Below are positions 48,569 to 59,688 of a DNA stretch of 64,000 bases, one piece after another. The notes under the pieces are model-generated. The model searched no databases. It saw only the letters and a list, made by a program, of their open reading frames with translations, and was not told where the DNA came from. This DNA is from Primula veris (Eukaryota; Streptophyta; Magnoliopsida; Ericales; Primulaceae), in NCBI GenBank assembly GCA_963682055.1, contig OY821741.1, positions 8,749,501-8,813,500 on the forward strand. The letters are read 5' to 3'. The position numbers and the translations under genes were made by a program. The first letter of the stretch is position 1; each line of letters starts with the position of its first letter.

Positions 48569-49330
48569 TGTCGATTGACACCAAATTGACGACTTAGTTA
48601 TGTTTCATATTGCGTTATACAAGTGTTAAAAACAAACAAAAAAACTTTACAAAAATTGACGATTTAGTTAATCATTCAATAAATATCAACTTATACACTT
48701 AAATATAACATGAACAAAAAACATAAAATTTATCAAATCAATTTTTTTTGTGTAAATTTGTGTAAATTTTGTGTTTTTTTTGAGAGATTGTTAGAATATT
48801 GTTAATTTATTTTATGTATAATTTTAAAAAGAAGGCATTTAGTTTTTTTATTAAAAAAAAATCATGTTTAATTTGAAAAAAATATTCAGTATTTTAATTT
48901 TAATTATTAGAATTTTAATTTATGTAAAAAGAGTAATTTACATAAAATTAAAAATAAAAAACTGATTATTGACATCAAATTGACGACTTAGTTAATGTTT
49001 CATATTGCGTTATACAAGTGTTTAAAAACAAACAAAAAAACTTCTCAAAAATTGACAATTTAGTTAATCATTCAATAAATATCAACTTATACAATTGACA
49101 AAAATATAACATGAACCAAAATTATAAAATTTATCAAATCAACTTTTTTTTTGTAAATTTTGTGTAAATTTTGAGAGTTTGTTAGAATATTGGTAATTTA
49201 TTTATGTAAAATTTTAAAAATAAGACATTTAGTTTTTTTATTAAAAAAATCATATTTAATTTGAAAAAAATATTTTAATAAGGCATTCAGTATTTTAATT
49301 TTAATTATTAGATTTTTAATTTTAATTTTT
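48569..49330 (+). repeat. 395-bp direct duplication
   Basis: Two diverged units (starting about 48569 and 48964) share AAATTGACGACTTAGTTA, TTTCATATTGCGTTATACAA and TCATTCAATAAATATCAACT in the same order. They are downstream of the OTU module and non-coding. Confidence 0.8.
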
Positions 49331-49350
49331 AAAGCAAAAAATCTGAAAAA

Positions 49351-49396
49351 CACACAGACCGTAGATTAAATCTACGGTCTCAGCGTTTTTTCAGAA
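49351..49396. repeat. Palindrome AGACCGTAG...CTACGGTCT
   Basis: A 25-bp near-perfect palindrome at 49356-49380, flanked by CTGAAAAAC on the left and GTTTTTTCAG on the right, which extends the stem. Same motif family and same CTGAAAAAACGCTG neighbour as the hairpin at 40559. Confidence 0.85.
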
Positions 49397-49439
49397 AATA
49401 ATGAGTTTAAAAATCCATCCTCATACATATTTTATCTTT

Positions 49440-50170
49440 CAATAAACCCAAAAAAAAAGTTTTAAATTACAACAAAATACAAAAAAATACAAAAAAATTA
49501 TAAAAATGAAAAAAATCACAAAAAATATTAAAAAAAAACAAAAAATTATAAAAAAAAATCACAAAAATCACAAAAAAAAACATAAAAAATTATAAAAAAT
49601 CAAAAAAAAAAATTATAAAAAATCACAAAAATCAAAAAAAAATTATAAAAATAACAAAAAATCACAAAAAAATTAAAAAAAAAATATAAAAAATTATCAA
49701 AAATTATCAAAAATGCCCAAAAATCACAAAAAATTATTAAAAAATACAAAAATCACAAAAAAATTATAAAAATTATAAAAAATTATAAAAATTATAAAAA
49801 ATTTAAAAAATTACAAAAAATGAAAAAAAATCACAAACTTTTTAAAAAATTACAAAAAAAATATATAAATTTTTTTGTCAATATAACACTTTTTATACCG
49901 AAAAATTAAAAAAAAATATAAAAAATACAAAAAATTATAAAAAATCAAAAAAATCAAAAAAAACAAAAAAAACAAAAAAATCACAAAAAATCACAAAACA
50001 TTATAAAAAAATAACAAAAATCACAAAAAATTATAAAAATTATAAAAAATGAAAAAAATCACAAAAAAAAAAAGAATTATAAAAAAAATGAAAAAATCAT
50101 AAACTTTTTTAAAAAATTTCAAAAAATATATAATTTTTTTTTTGTCAATATAACACTTTTTATACCGAAA
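49440..50170 (+). repeat. A-rich tract (AAAAATCACAAAAATT-type)
   Basis: About 730 bp made almost entirely of A runs with ATCAC and ATTAT interruptions. It includes two similar segments ending GTCAATATAACACTTTTTAT (about 49880 and 50140). Complementary in composition and in motif to 51168-51690. Confidence 0.9.
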
Positions 50171-50234
50171 AGTGATTTTTTTTTAGACAAAAAAATGGGT
50201 TTTCCATGATAAATGTGCCTTTTTTTAATCTGAA

Positions 50235-51165
50235 TGAGCTGAAAGTGCATCTAGTTCAGTCAAAAATACATATAATTCAGTCAAAAGCGTATATAGTTCA
50301 ATAAAATTGCATATAGTTCAGTCGAAAGTGTATATAGTTAGTCAAAAATGCATAAATTTGAGTCGAAATTGCATTCAATTCAGATGAAAGTACATCTAGT
50401 TCCGTTGAAAGTGCATACAATTCAGTCGAAAGTAAATATAGTTCAATAAAAGTGAGTATACATATAGTTCAGCTAAAAGTGCATCTGGTTCAGCTGAAAG
50501 TACATCTGGTTCAGCTTAAAGTGCATCTAATTTAGTGAAAAGTACATATAGTTAAGTCAAAAGTGCATATAGTGTAGTCGAAAATGAATATAGTACAGTC
50601 GAAAGTGCATATAGTTCTGTTAAAAATGCATCTGATTCAACTAAAAGTGCATTTGGTACAACTGAAAGTGCATATGGTTCAATTGAAAGTGCATATGGTT
50701 CAGCTAAAAGTGTATCCGGTTCAGCTGAAAGTGCTTATGGTTCACACAAAAGTGCATCTAGTTCAATAAAAGTGCATATCGTTCTGTAAAACCTGCATCT
50801 AGTTCAACTAAAAGTGCATATGGTTTGGCTGAAAGTGCATATGGTTCAGCTAAAAGTGTATGTAGTTCAGCTGAAACTGCATATGGTTCAGACAAAAATG
50901 CATCTAGTTCAATAAAAGTGCATATCGTTCTGTAAAACCTGCATCTGGTTCAACTAAAAGTACATCTGGTTCGGCTGAAAGTGCATATGGTTCAGACAAA
51001 AGTGCATCTAGTTCAATAAAAGTGCATATCGTTCTGTAAAATCTGCATCTGGTTCAACTAAAAGTACATCTGGTTCGGCTGAAAGTGCATATAGTTCAGC
51101 TAAAAGTGCATCTGTTTCAGTCGAAAGTGCATCTAGTACAGTCGAAAGTGCATAAAGTTCAATAA
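50235..51165 (+). repeat. 21-bp minisatellite (GTGCATATGGTTCAGCTAAAA)
   Basis: About 40 diverged units of roughly 21 bp, with higher-order blocks in which a group of units including CATATCGTTCTGTAAAA.CTG recurs (near 50780, 50930, 51030). Because 21 is a multiple of 3, short ORFs appear (for example 50584-50769), but these are not genes. Confidence 0.9.
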
Positions 51166-51167
51166 AA

Positions 51168-51690
51168 GTGATTTTTTAAATTTTTTTGTGATTTTTTTCA
51201 TTTTTTATAATTTTTTTTAATTTTTTATCATATTTTGTGATTTTTTTTTTTTTTTATAATTTTGTGATTTTTTTTCATTTTTTATAATATTTTGTTATTT
51301 TTTTCATTTTTTATTTTTTTTTATTTTTTTTGTAATTTTTTTTAAATTTTGTGATTTTTTGTGATTTTTTCATTTTTTATAATTTTTTTGTGATTTTTTT
51401 TAGTTTTTTTATATTTTTATAATATTTTGTGATTTTTTTTGATTTTTTTATAATTTTATGTGATTTTTTTTGATTTTTTATAATTTTTTTTGATTTTTTT
51501 GATTTTTTATTTTTTTTTTATTTTTTTGTAATTTTTTTAAAATTTTATGATTTTTTGTGATTTTATATATTTTTTTTATTTTTTTGTAATTTTTTTTTTA
51601 ATTTTTTCAATATTTTGTGATTTTTTTTCATTTATTTTGAGATTTTTTGCATTTTATATAATTTTATGTGTTTTTTTTCCATTTTTTATG
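51168..51690 (+). repeat. T-rich tract, inverted partner of the A-rich tract
   Basis: T runs with TTGTGATTTTTT and TTATAATTTTT motifs, the reverse complement style of 49440-50170. Together they could fold back around the minisatellite. Confidence 0.85.
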
Positions 51691-51699
51691 AAATATGTG

Positions 51700-51818
51700 T
51701 AAGGCGTTTTGGTAAATAAATTAAATAATTAAATAGTGGTAACTATAGGGAATGTGAAATTATTGAGGTACCTAGGATGAATATAATTTCAAAAGTGATA
51801 CATATTGGGCATTATTTG
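51700..51818 (-). repeat. Right terminal inverted repeat of the MULE
   Basis: Reverse complement of the left end at about 70-75% by eye. It ends GGGCATTATTTG next to TSD TATTTAAAT. Confidence 0.8.
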
Positions 51819-51827
51819 TATTTAAAT

Positions 51828-52208
51828 TAAGCCTGTGGTGCAACTTAATAATCATCAAATTAAATAATTAATTACAACTGAATGTAATACCAAAAAGGGC
51901 CAGATTAATTAGGCATTAGTCTCGTTTATGATTTTACAACTCCGGCATCTTCCATAACAACTAGAAATCACCAACAAATAACAGATTTAGTATATAGAAT
52001 TGAGTTTTTAATCTCTTTTTCAAACATAACTTCTTTTTTTGAAACAAAAACATAATTATTAATGACGTCAACGGTGACCTTGAAGGCTTGAACAATAAAT
52101 TAAAGGGGCAATTTGAGATTGGTCACTTATTTGAACTTTATTTTGACTTTATTCCTCTCTCCCAAACATTTTAGATTTTCGTCCAATCATATCTGATTAG
52201 AAGTTTTA
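51828..52208. other. Spacer right of the MULE
   Basis: No coding or repeat feature found in this AT-rich spacer. Confidence 0.4.
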
Positions 52209-52688
52209 TATGTTTGGTACACCAAACTATCTATTTTTAACGATTTTGGTACATATTTTTCAATTTTTTCGATTTGAAAACCACACTATAATAACTTTCC
52301 AATTTAGCTACCACCGTCTAAATTAATCACTGAATCATGTCACGTGACAGCACGTGTTTGATAAACGTTAACGTGATATGGTAATTTTGTCATTCTGTAT
52401 AAAAATATATCATCTTAGAAAAACGTTTTTCCCAATTTCACAAATAATCTAAATTTGAGGGGAAACGTTGTTATATAATGATATATTTTTGTGCAGAATG
52501 ACAAAATTACCCTCACACCTTCAAGTTTATCAAGCATGTGTTGTCATGTGACATGATTCCGTAATTAATTTAGACAGTTGTATCTAAATTGGACAGTTTC
52601 TTATAGTGTGCTACCCAAATTGGGAAACTTGAAATGTGAATACTCAAATCGTTAACACCAACATGTTTTGTTTGGAGTACTAAACGTA
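52209..52688. mobile_element. Foldback-type MITE, about 480 bp
   Basis: Two arms of about 225 bp (52209-52433 and 52459-52688) are inverted copies sharing blocks such as TGTCTAAATTAAT, GAATCATGTCAC, GGTAATTTTGTCATTCTG and AAAAATATATCAT. A 25-bp non-palindromic centre separates them. Ends read ATATGTTTGGTAC and its inverted partner AATACGTTTAGTAC. No coding capacity. The superfamily is not determined because the TSD is unclear. Confidence 0.75.
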
Positions 52689-52699
52689 TTTTTTCTCTA

Positions 52700-53490
52700 T
52701 CCAATTATGCTCAATCCCATTTAATCATTAATCTAAACTATCAAAAAAATAAAAATAAGCGATACAAAAAAATCAACAAAAATTCAAACAAAAATTAAAA
52801 ACCCCCCAAAAAATCCACACAAAAAAAACTCAAAAAAATCATAAAATTATTCAAAAAATTCTTTAAAAAAATGTGAATATTTTTAAAAGACAAAAAAGTT
52901 ACGTTTTTTTAATCCAAAAAATTGAACACTATCACATATGATTAGACATTATTAGAAAATATTAGACATGATTTGATATGACTGTTTGGTTTTACTACAT
53001 ATGAGTCCTCATACTTTTATAAATATATAAAATAGTTTTTAGTTTCAATAATGCTACATACAAAGTTCTTAAGAAGTTACATTATCTGTTAAAACAGTTA
53101 ATCAATGTATTCGGCCGAAAATGTTATACGTGCTTTTGATTAAATTTCGATTAGTGTTTTTAAGACCTTGAAAGAACATATTAACATTTTTTTGTTGGTT
53201 TTTGGAAATTTTGAATACTTTTTAAGTTTTTTTATTTTTTGTTTTTAGAATTTTTTGGAAACAAATTATGATTCTTTGAGTTTTCGTGTATTTTTTTGAT
53301 CTTGGTCTAATCATGTTCAATTCCGTCTAATTCTCTCCAATCATATGTGATATCGTGTTCAATTTTAGGGTTAAAAAAACATATTTTTCTTTGTTCTTAT
53401 TGAAAATTTTGGAATAATTTATAATTGTTTTGAGTTTTGAATTTTGTCTAATATTGTCTAATATTATGTGATTTATATGTATAATCTTGT
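52700..53490. other. AT-rich spacer with simple inverted motifs
   Basis: Contains A-rich (52740-52900) and T-rich (53170-53300) blocks, with ATCATATCTGATTAG-like motifs repeated nearby in both orientations. No gene. Confidence 0.4.
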
Positions 53491-53890
53491 CAATCCGGTA
53501 TGATTTTGTATGTCTAATCCTGCCAAGACCGTATGATTTTGTATATATAATCCTGTCAATTATGATTTTGTATGTCTAATCATGTCAATCTTGTGTGATT
53601 GTATGTCTAATGCTGTCAATCATGTGTGATTTTGTATTCCTATTCGTGTCAATTCTCGGTGATATTGTATGTATAATCATGTCAATATTATGTGACATTG
53701 TATGTCTAATCCTGTCAATTATGTATGATTTTGTATGTATAATCATGTCAATCTTGTGTGATTTTGTATGTCTAATTATGTCAATTCTGTTTGATTTTGT
53801 ATGTCTAATCTTATCAATCCTGTGTGATTTTGTATGTCTAATCGTGTCAAACTTGTGTGATTTTCTATGTCTAATTTTGTGTGTGATTTT
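53490..53890 (+). repeat. 36-bp minisatellite
   Basis: About eleven units of TGTCTAATCCTGTCAATCNT GTGTGATTTTGTA. The period is a multiple of 3, which opens a 120-codon ORF (53595-53957) reading as repeats of CLILSILCDFV. I treat that ORF as an artefact of the repeat. Confidence 0.9.
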
Positions 53891-53904
53891 ATGTCTAATC
53901 AGCT

Positions 53905-54556
53905 TTCCGTGGTCTTTACATCACACAACATGCAAACACGCCTTGGGGATAATATAATTTGTCCCAAGAAATTTAGTGATGGCACCATCAGGTACCCTAT
54001 GTCACGCGCGCTACTTGCCTTACGATCTGATGAGGTAGAGGACCCTACTTGTTATACGCAAGCACTCAAACAACCTGAATGGAGAGCAGCTATGAATGCC
54101 GAATTCGATGCTTTAATGTCCAACGGTACTTGGACACTTGTTCCGAGACCAACAAACAAAACAATCGTTGGATGCAAATGGGTATTTCGGATACGTAAAC
54201 CAAACGGCACAATTGAACGCTACAAAGCATGACTAGTAGCAAAGGGATTTCACCAGGTTCCGGGGTTTGACTACGATGAAACATTTAGCCCGGTAATTAA
54301 ACACCCAACCATCCGTCTGGTTCTTTCTCACGCTACCACCAACCACTGGCCAATCAAACAAATAGATGTGTCAAATGCGTTTCTTCACGGGTTTATAAGC
54401 AAAGAAGTATACATGCAACAACCTCTAGGTTTTACTCATAGTCAATTTACTCATAGGCTCCACGGGTATGGTACTCCCGTCTTCATTCAAAGTTACTCTC
54501 TCTTGGGTTTATTAATTCCCGTGCAGATACATCACTTTTTATTTTGCGAACCTCTA
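53905..54556 (+). pseudogene. Outer copia RT, part 1 (interrupted by nested element)
   Basis: Starts in the linker before RT ([11 protein letters not shown]) and runs through [40 protein letters not shown], then TGA in place of CGA (54230), LVAKGFHQVPGFDYDETFSP and DVSNAFLHGFISKEVYMQQP. A frame change follows near 54450. It is cut at 54556 by the nested copia; joining across the CTCTA duplication restores ...RTS|RLTIFVLVYVDD at 59420. The left end abuts the 36-bp minisatellite, and integrase is missing. Confidence 0.9.
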
Positions 54557-54946
54557 TGTTGGAAAGTATTTAAAGGGATCGGGAAGGCTAAAAACGAAAA
54601 CACACGAACCGAAATATAAAAGGGGAAAAAAACTTTTTATATATATTTTTTCTTCTTTTTGGTGGTGATACAAATGGTGGAGTACCACCTATTTATACTA
54701 TTTCTCCACCACAAACAACGGTGGAGATCAAAACAATCTGACGGTCCAAAATCGTCTCTAGAATTTTCTAAGCATATTCTTTATAATATTCTACTCAAGA
54801 ACTATTCTAGATACTTTTAGAACTTGTAGAATAATCTAGAAATTGGGCTAGCTTATTCTAATTACATAGAAACCCCAAAAACTTATTAGCCCAACAAAAA
54901 ATAAACTAATGGACCAAATAAAACCAAACAACTTATAATTTCAACA
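54557..54946 (-). repeat. 3' LTR of nested copia (390 bp)
   Basis: TGTTGGAAAGTATTTAAAGG ... TTTCAACA on the plus strand (TGTT/AACA termini). It is preceded on the minus strand by the polypurine tract CAAGCTTAAGGGGGAG. Confidence 0.93.
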
Positions 54947-54953
54947 CTCCCCC

Positions 54954-57900
54954 TTAAGCTTGTTTGGTAAGTCCGAGCAAATTTCTCAATCTTCGAAAGT
55001 CTTCGTACTTGAGCGCCTTTGTAAAAATATCCGCAACTTGATCTTGGGACTTCGTATACTTCACTTCAACATCATTTCTTTCAATACATTCACGAATAAA
55101 ATGATAGCGCGTATCGATGTGCTTACTTCGGTCATGGAACACGGGATTCTTAGCGAGGGCTATCGCGGACTTATTATCAACAAATACTTTTGTCGCTTCA
55201 TTTTGTGGCATCCCCAATTCCTTCAATAAATTTCGTAACCAAATTGCATGGCAAATACACGAATTAGCGGCAACATACTCGGCTTCACAAGTAGAAAGTG
55301 TCACGATGGGTTGTTTTTTCGAACTCCAAGTAAAAGCCGTATCCCCCATATAAAAAACAAATCCACTAGTACTTTTTCGATCGTCTATATCGTCTCCCCA
55401 ATCGCTATCACTATAGCCAATCAACTCAAAATTATTAGAAAACGAATAATTCAACCCAAAATCAACCGTACCTTTTATATAACGGAGGATTCGTTTCGCG
55501 GCCTTCCAATGCATCAAAGTTGGAGCTTCCATATAGCGGCTTATAAGACCAACTCCATAGAAAATATCCGGTCTCGTAATAGTTAAGTATCGTAAGCTTC
55601 CAACTAAACTTTTGAAAAATGTTGGGTCCACACTTTCGTCTTCAAAGTATTTCGACAACTTTGTAGCGCAATCCACCAGCGTATTTATCGGCTTACACCC
55701 TTCCATTTTAAACCTTTTAAGAATATTTTTTGCATAACCTTCTTGCGAAATAAAAATTCCCTTTTCGTTTTGTTTCACTTCAATTCCAAGGTAATACGAC
55801 ATAAGCCCAATATCCGTCATTTCAAATTCCCAACTCATTACCCTTTTAAAATCCTCAAATAATTTTGGATTGTTTCCCGTAAAAATCAAATCATCAACAT
55901 AAAGGCAAACAATCAACACATCACCATTTTTATCCATTTTCTCATAAAGAGAATGCTCATGAGGACATTTTATAAAATCATTTTCTTAGAAATACTTATC
56001 AATCCTAGTATTCCAAGCTCGGGGGGCTTGTTTTAAACCGTAAAGCGCTTTTTTCAATTTTAAAACTTTATTTTCATGCCCTTTAATTTCATAACCCGGT
56101 GGTTGTTGCAAATAAACTTCTTCTTCTAAGTTGCCATTTAAAAATGCCGATTTCACATCCATTTGATTTATTTTCCATTTATTTTGAGCGGCTAAAGAAA
56201 TTAAAAATCTTATAGTTTCAAGACGGGCTACGGGAGCGAATACCTCGTCATAATCGATGCCGGCCTTTTGGTTGTATCCTTTTGCGACCAACCTTGCTTT
56301 ATATTTTTCGGTTTCTCCTCTTGCATTCTTTTTCTCCTTATAAACCCACTTAGCGCCAATAGCTTTGTGGCCTTTCGGTAAATCCGCCAATTCCCATGTA
56401 TCATTTTTTATTATCGAGTTCATTTCTTCATCCATGGCATTCCTCCAATTTTTATTTTGCATTGCTTCTCCAAGACCTATAGGTTCACACCCCGCAAATA
56501 GACAAAAAAGAGTAATATTATCAATAGGTTCGGTTACCTCGTATAACTCTTGTAAGGTCCGGTAACGCGGTGGTCTTTCGCTCAAACTTTCATCAATCGG
56601 GGATACTTGGCCTTGTGATTGGGGTGATGAAGGTGGAGTATTTGGCTCTTCTTCTCTTTCAACTTGCTCATCATCTTCATCGCTATAATAAGGGAAAAAA
56701 TCATAGTCTTCATCCGTTTTGTACCATTCCCATGTTCCCTCTTCATCGAATTCAACATCTCGGCTCACGACAAATTTCCCATTGTCCGGATTATATAGCT
56801 TATAGCCTTTCGCCCTCGAATCGTAACCGATGAAAATAAACTTTTCGCTTTTATCATCTAGTTTGGACCTTTTTTGGTCCGGGACATGAGCATACGCAAT
56901 GCTCCCAAAAACTCTCAAATGAGATATAACCGGCTTTCTTTCGCTCCATGCTTCTTCGGGGGTTTTACCCCAAACACTTCGAGACGGGGAACGGTTCGAT
57001 AGATAAACCGCACTATCAACCGCTTCGGCCCAAAACTCTTTTGGAACATTTTTACTTTTAAGCATGCTACGGGCCATATTTAAAAGAGATCGATTTTTTC
57101 TTTCAACAACCCCGTTTTGTTGTGGGGTATAAGGAACCGTCAAAGGACGAAAGATTCCATTTTCTTCACAATATTTTTCAAAATCATTCGAGGTAAATTC
57201 TCCCCCTCGATCCGATCTCATAGCCTTTATTTTTTGGCCGCTTTCATTTTCAACAAGTGCTTTAAATTTTTTGAAAGCATAAAAAACATCGGATTTTTGT
57301 TTCAAAAAATAAGCCCAAGTCTTTCGACTAAAATCATCAATAAAAAGGGCAAAATAATTACTTTTTCCGAGAGAACTTGGCTTAATAGGGCCGCAAATAT
57401 CTGTATGTAAAAGTTCTAACGGCCTTTTAGCTCTTGTACTTGCTTCTTTCGGAAAACTTTTTCTCGGTTGTTTTCCAAACAAGCATCCTTCACATAGTTC
57501 ATCAACATGATCGATATGGGGTAGACCTTTCACCATATTTTTATTACTCAACAACTTTAATCCCCCAAAATTAAGATGGCCAAATCTCAAATGCCAAAGC
57601 CACGTTTTTTCTTTAAAACACGCTTTCAAACATTTATCCCCACCATTATTTATTTTCAACGAAAACATTCTATTTTTCGACATCGGGACTTTTGCAACCA
57701 AATTTCCATTTTTATCTCGCAATAAAAGACTAAGATTATTCATATGGATATCATAGCCTTTTTCCAAAAGTTGTCCCAAACTCAAAATATTAGATTTCAT
57801 ATTTGGCACATAATAAACATTTGAGATAAAATCATTTTCTCCATTTTTCAATTGGATTAAAACTTTCCCTTTTCCTTTTACCGGAATTTTAGATTCATCA

Positions 57901-58997
57901 CCAAAATATATATCCCCATTTACCGTTTCATCAAGCTCGGTAAATATATTTTTATTTCCGCACATATGGTTGCTAGCCCCCGTGTCTAAATACCACGTAT
58001 TATTTTCTCCATTTTCATTTCCTTTATGCGCAAATAAAAGTGTAGACCGTTCATCATTTTCTTTAGCAAAATTGGACCTTTCCTCAACTTTATTAGAACC
58101 GGATCTACACTCTGAAGCGTAATAACCAAATTTTTGACAATTATAACATTTTATTTGAGATTTATCATACCTCGGTTTCCCACTTTGATTAAAATTTCCC
58201 CCTCTTCCACGGCCTCTCGTCGGGTAAGAGTTTTGTCTCCTTTCTTCCTTTTCGAAATAGTTGTAACCACCATGGCCATAACTTTGACCTCGGCCTCTTC
58301 CTCGTTGGCTTTTCGGGTTGCCAAAACTTTTCTTGTTCATGCTAAACTTCGTTTGGAGAGCTTGTTCGAGCGGCTCTTCTTTGACAACTCTTTTGTTGAG
58401 TTTGTCTTCATGGGCTTGGAGCGAGCCCAAAAGTTGATCCACGGTCATAGATTCTACGTCTTTAGATTCCTCGATGGCCACAACAATATAATCCCACTTA
58501 TAATCTAAAGACCGTAGAATTTTTTCGACAACACGAGTGTCATCTAAATCTTCTCCGCATCTTTTCATTTGATTGACGACCGTTTGAACTCGAGAAAAAT
58601 AGTCGTCAACCGATTCAGAGGCTTTCATACGTAACGCCTCAAAATCACCACGTAAGGTTTGTAGTCGAACCTTTTTCACCTTGTCAACTCCTTTAAAAGA
58701 GTTTTCCAAGATATCCCACGCTTGTTTACTCGTGGTTGCACACGCCACCTTTTGAAACATCACTTCATTCAAAGCTTGATGGATGATGGTGAGAGCCTTC
58801 CGATCCTTCTTCTTCAATTCCTTCAACGTCTCCCTTTGGGCTTGAGTTTGGGTGGCGCCTACTCCAGGTTCGTCATACCCGCTCTCTACGATTTTCCATA
58901 CGTCTTGTGAACCGAGGAACACTTTCATTCGTATGTTCCAATTATCGTAAAAATCCTTCTTAAGTGTGGGGATGAAGGGGGTCATACCTCCGGCCAT
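54954..58997 (-). pseudogene. Nested copia gag-pol, 1347 codons, one nonsense codon
   Basis: Starts [20 protein letters not shown] at 58997; the frame is open further upstream, but this Met follows the PBS and fits the family. Domains: UBN2 gag (about residues 60-250), zinc knuckle at about 284-297, protease DTGASNHM, pre-integrase ([15 protein letters not shown]), integrase DDE (HTDICGP ... [11 protein letters not shown] ... RSDRGGEF ... [11 protein letters not shown]), RT ([36 protein letters not shown]), RNase H (SDWGDDIDDRKSTSGF, STCEAEYVAA) to the end KQA. Two lesions: TAA at codon 1004 (55988-55986), in the same frame on both sides, within RT; and Tyr (58124-58122) at the zinc-binding His of the knuckle ([14 protein letters not shown]). 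Otherwise intact. Confidence 0.94.
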
Positions 58998-59024
58998 TTT
59001 GGGACCGACAGGCTCTGATACCAC

Positions 59025-59415
59025 TGTTGGAAAGTATTTAAAGGGATCGGGAAGGCTAAAAACGAAAACACACGAACCGAAATATAAAAGGGGAAAAAAA
59101 CTTTTTATATATATTTTTTCTTCTTTTTGGTGGTGATACAAATGGTGGAAATACCACCTATTTATACTATTTCTCCACCATAAACAACGGTGGAGATCAA
59201 AACAATCTGACGGTCCAAAATCGTCTCTAGAATTTTCTAAGCATATTCTTTATAATATTCTACTCAAGGACTATTCTATATATTTTTAGAACTTGTAGAA
59301 TAATCTAGAAATTGGGCTAGCTTATTCTAATTACATAGAAACCCCAAAAACTTATTAGCCCAACAAAAAATAAACTAATGGACCAAATAAAAGCAAACAA
59401 CTTATAATTTCAACA
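59025..59415 (-). repeat. 5' LTR of nested copia (391 bp)
   Basis: Adjacent on the minus strand to the PBS, one base apart. Includes a minus-strand hairpin region CCACCATAAACAACGGTGG that forms CCACC/GGTGG stems. Confidence 0.93.
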
Positions 59416-59688
59416 CTCTAGATTGACAATTTTTGTACTCGTGTACGTAGATGATATCCTCATTACAGGTTCCTCAAGTAGAGCTATTGATTTGCTTATC
59501 ACTAACCTGGGTGTTGATTTTGCTGTAAAGTCCTTGGGTGATCTAGAAAGTCTTCACTACTTTCTAGGTGTTGAGGTTCATCGTAATGACACTGGTTTAT
59601 ATCTCTCACAATATCGGTACATAATTAATCTTCTCCATTGAACTGGAACGACAACAGCAAAGTCTATTTCATCTCCGACATGTACTTG
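59416..59688 (+). pseudogene. Outer copia RT, part 2
   Basis: Continuation of the RT interrupted at 54556: RLTIFVLVYVDDILITGSSS with the YVDD catalytic block, then LESLHYFLGVEVHRNDTGLY, IINLLH and TGA where CGA is expected (59639). The same frame continues TGTTTAKSISSP to about 59688. RNase H does not follow; the sequence switches to a minus-strand gag/protease. Confidence 0.88.

Larger units (their letters stand above)
40370..51818 (+). mobile_element. Large Mutator-like element (MULE) carrying PMD, transposase and OTU modules, 11.4 kb
   Basis: The flanks are a perfect 9-bp duplication TATTTAAAT (40361-40369, 51819-51827), as expected for Mutator-like insertion. The termini are diverged inverted repeats of about 120 bp (40370-40490 with 51700-51818), with shared blocks AAATTATATTC, CCTAG, GATAATTTCACATT, GTACC and TTTAATTATTTA. 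Between them are three coding modules on the plus strand, in the order PMD gene, MULE transposase, OTU protease, separated by palindromes and tandem repeats. The transposase identifies the superfamily independently of the ends. This is a candidate autonomous element that is only lightly damaged. Confidence 0.88.
54557..59415 (-). mobile_element. Nested, nearly intact Ty1/copia element, 4.86 kb
   Basis: Inserted in the outer RT with 5-bp duplication CTCTA (54552-54556, 59416-59420). LTRs 54557-54946 and 59025-59415 differ by about six substitutions and one indel over 390 bp (about 98% identity by eye), so the insertion is much younger than the other copia elements here. On the minus strand: PBS TGGTATCAGAGCC at 59023-59011, polypurine tract at 54962-54947, and one long gag-pol frame with a single stop. 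The clade is probably Tork-like (not certain). Confidence 0.96.

Noticed and set aside
40535..49398. Using the CTGAAAAAACGCTG palindromes as the ends of the MULE
   Set aside because: No convincing target duplication flanks them, whereas 40370 and 51818 have both inverted similarity and a perfect 9-bp duplication.
53595..53957. 120-codon ORF rich in Cys, Leu and Ile that could be read as a membrane protein
   Set aside because: It is a direct translation of the 36-bp minisatellite; the residues repeat every 12 and no promoter or homology supports it.
56365..58910. Several plus-strand ORFs of 60-125 codons
   Set aside because: They are antisense shadows of the nested copia gag-pol gene.
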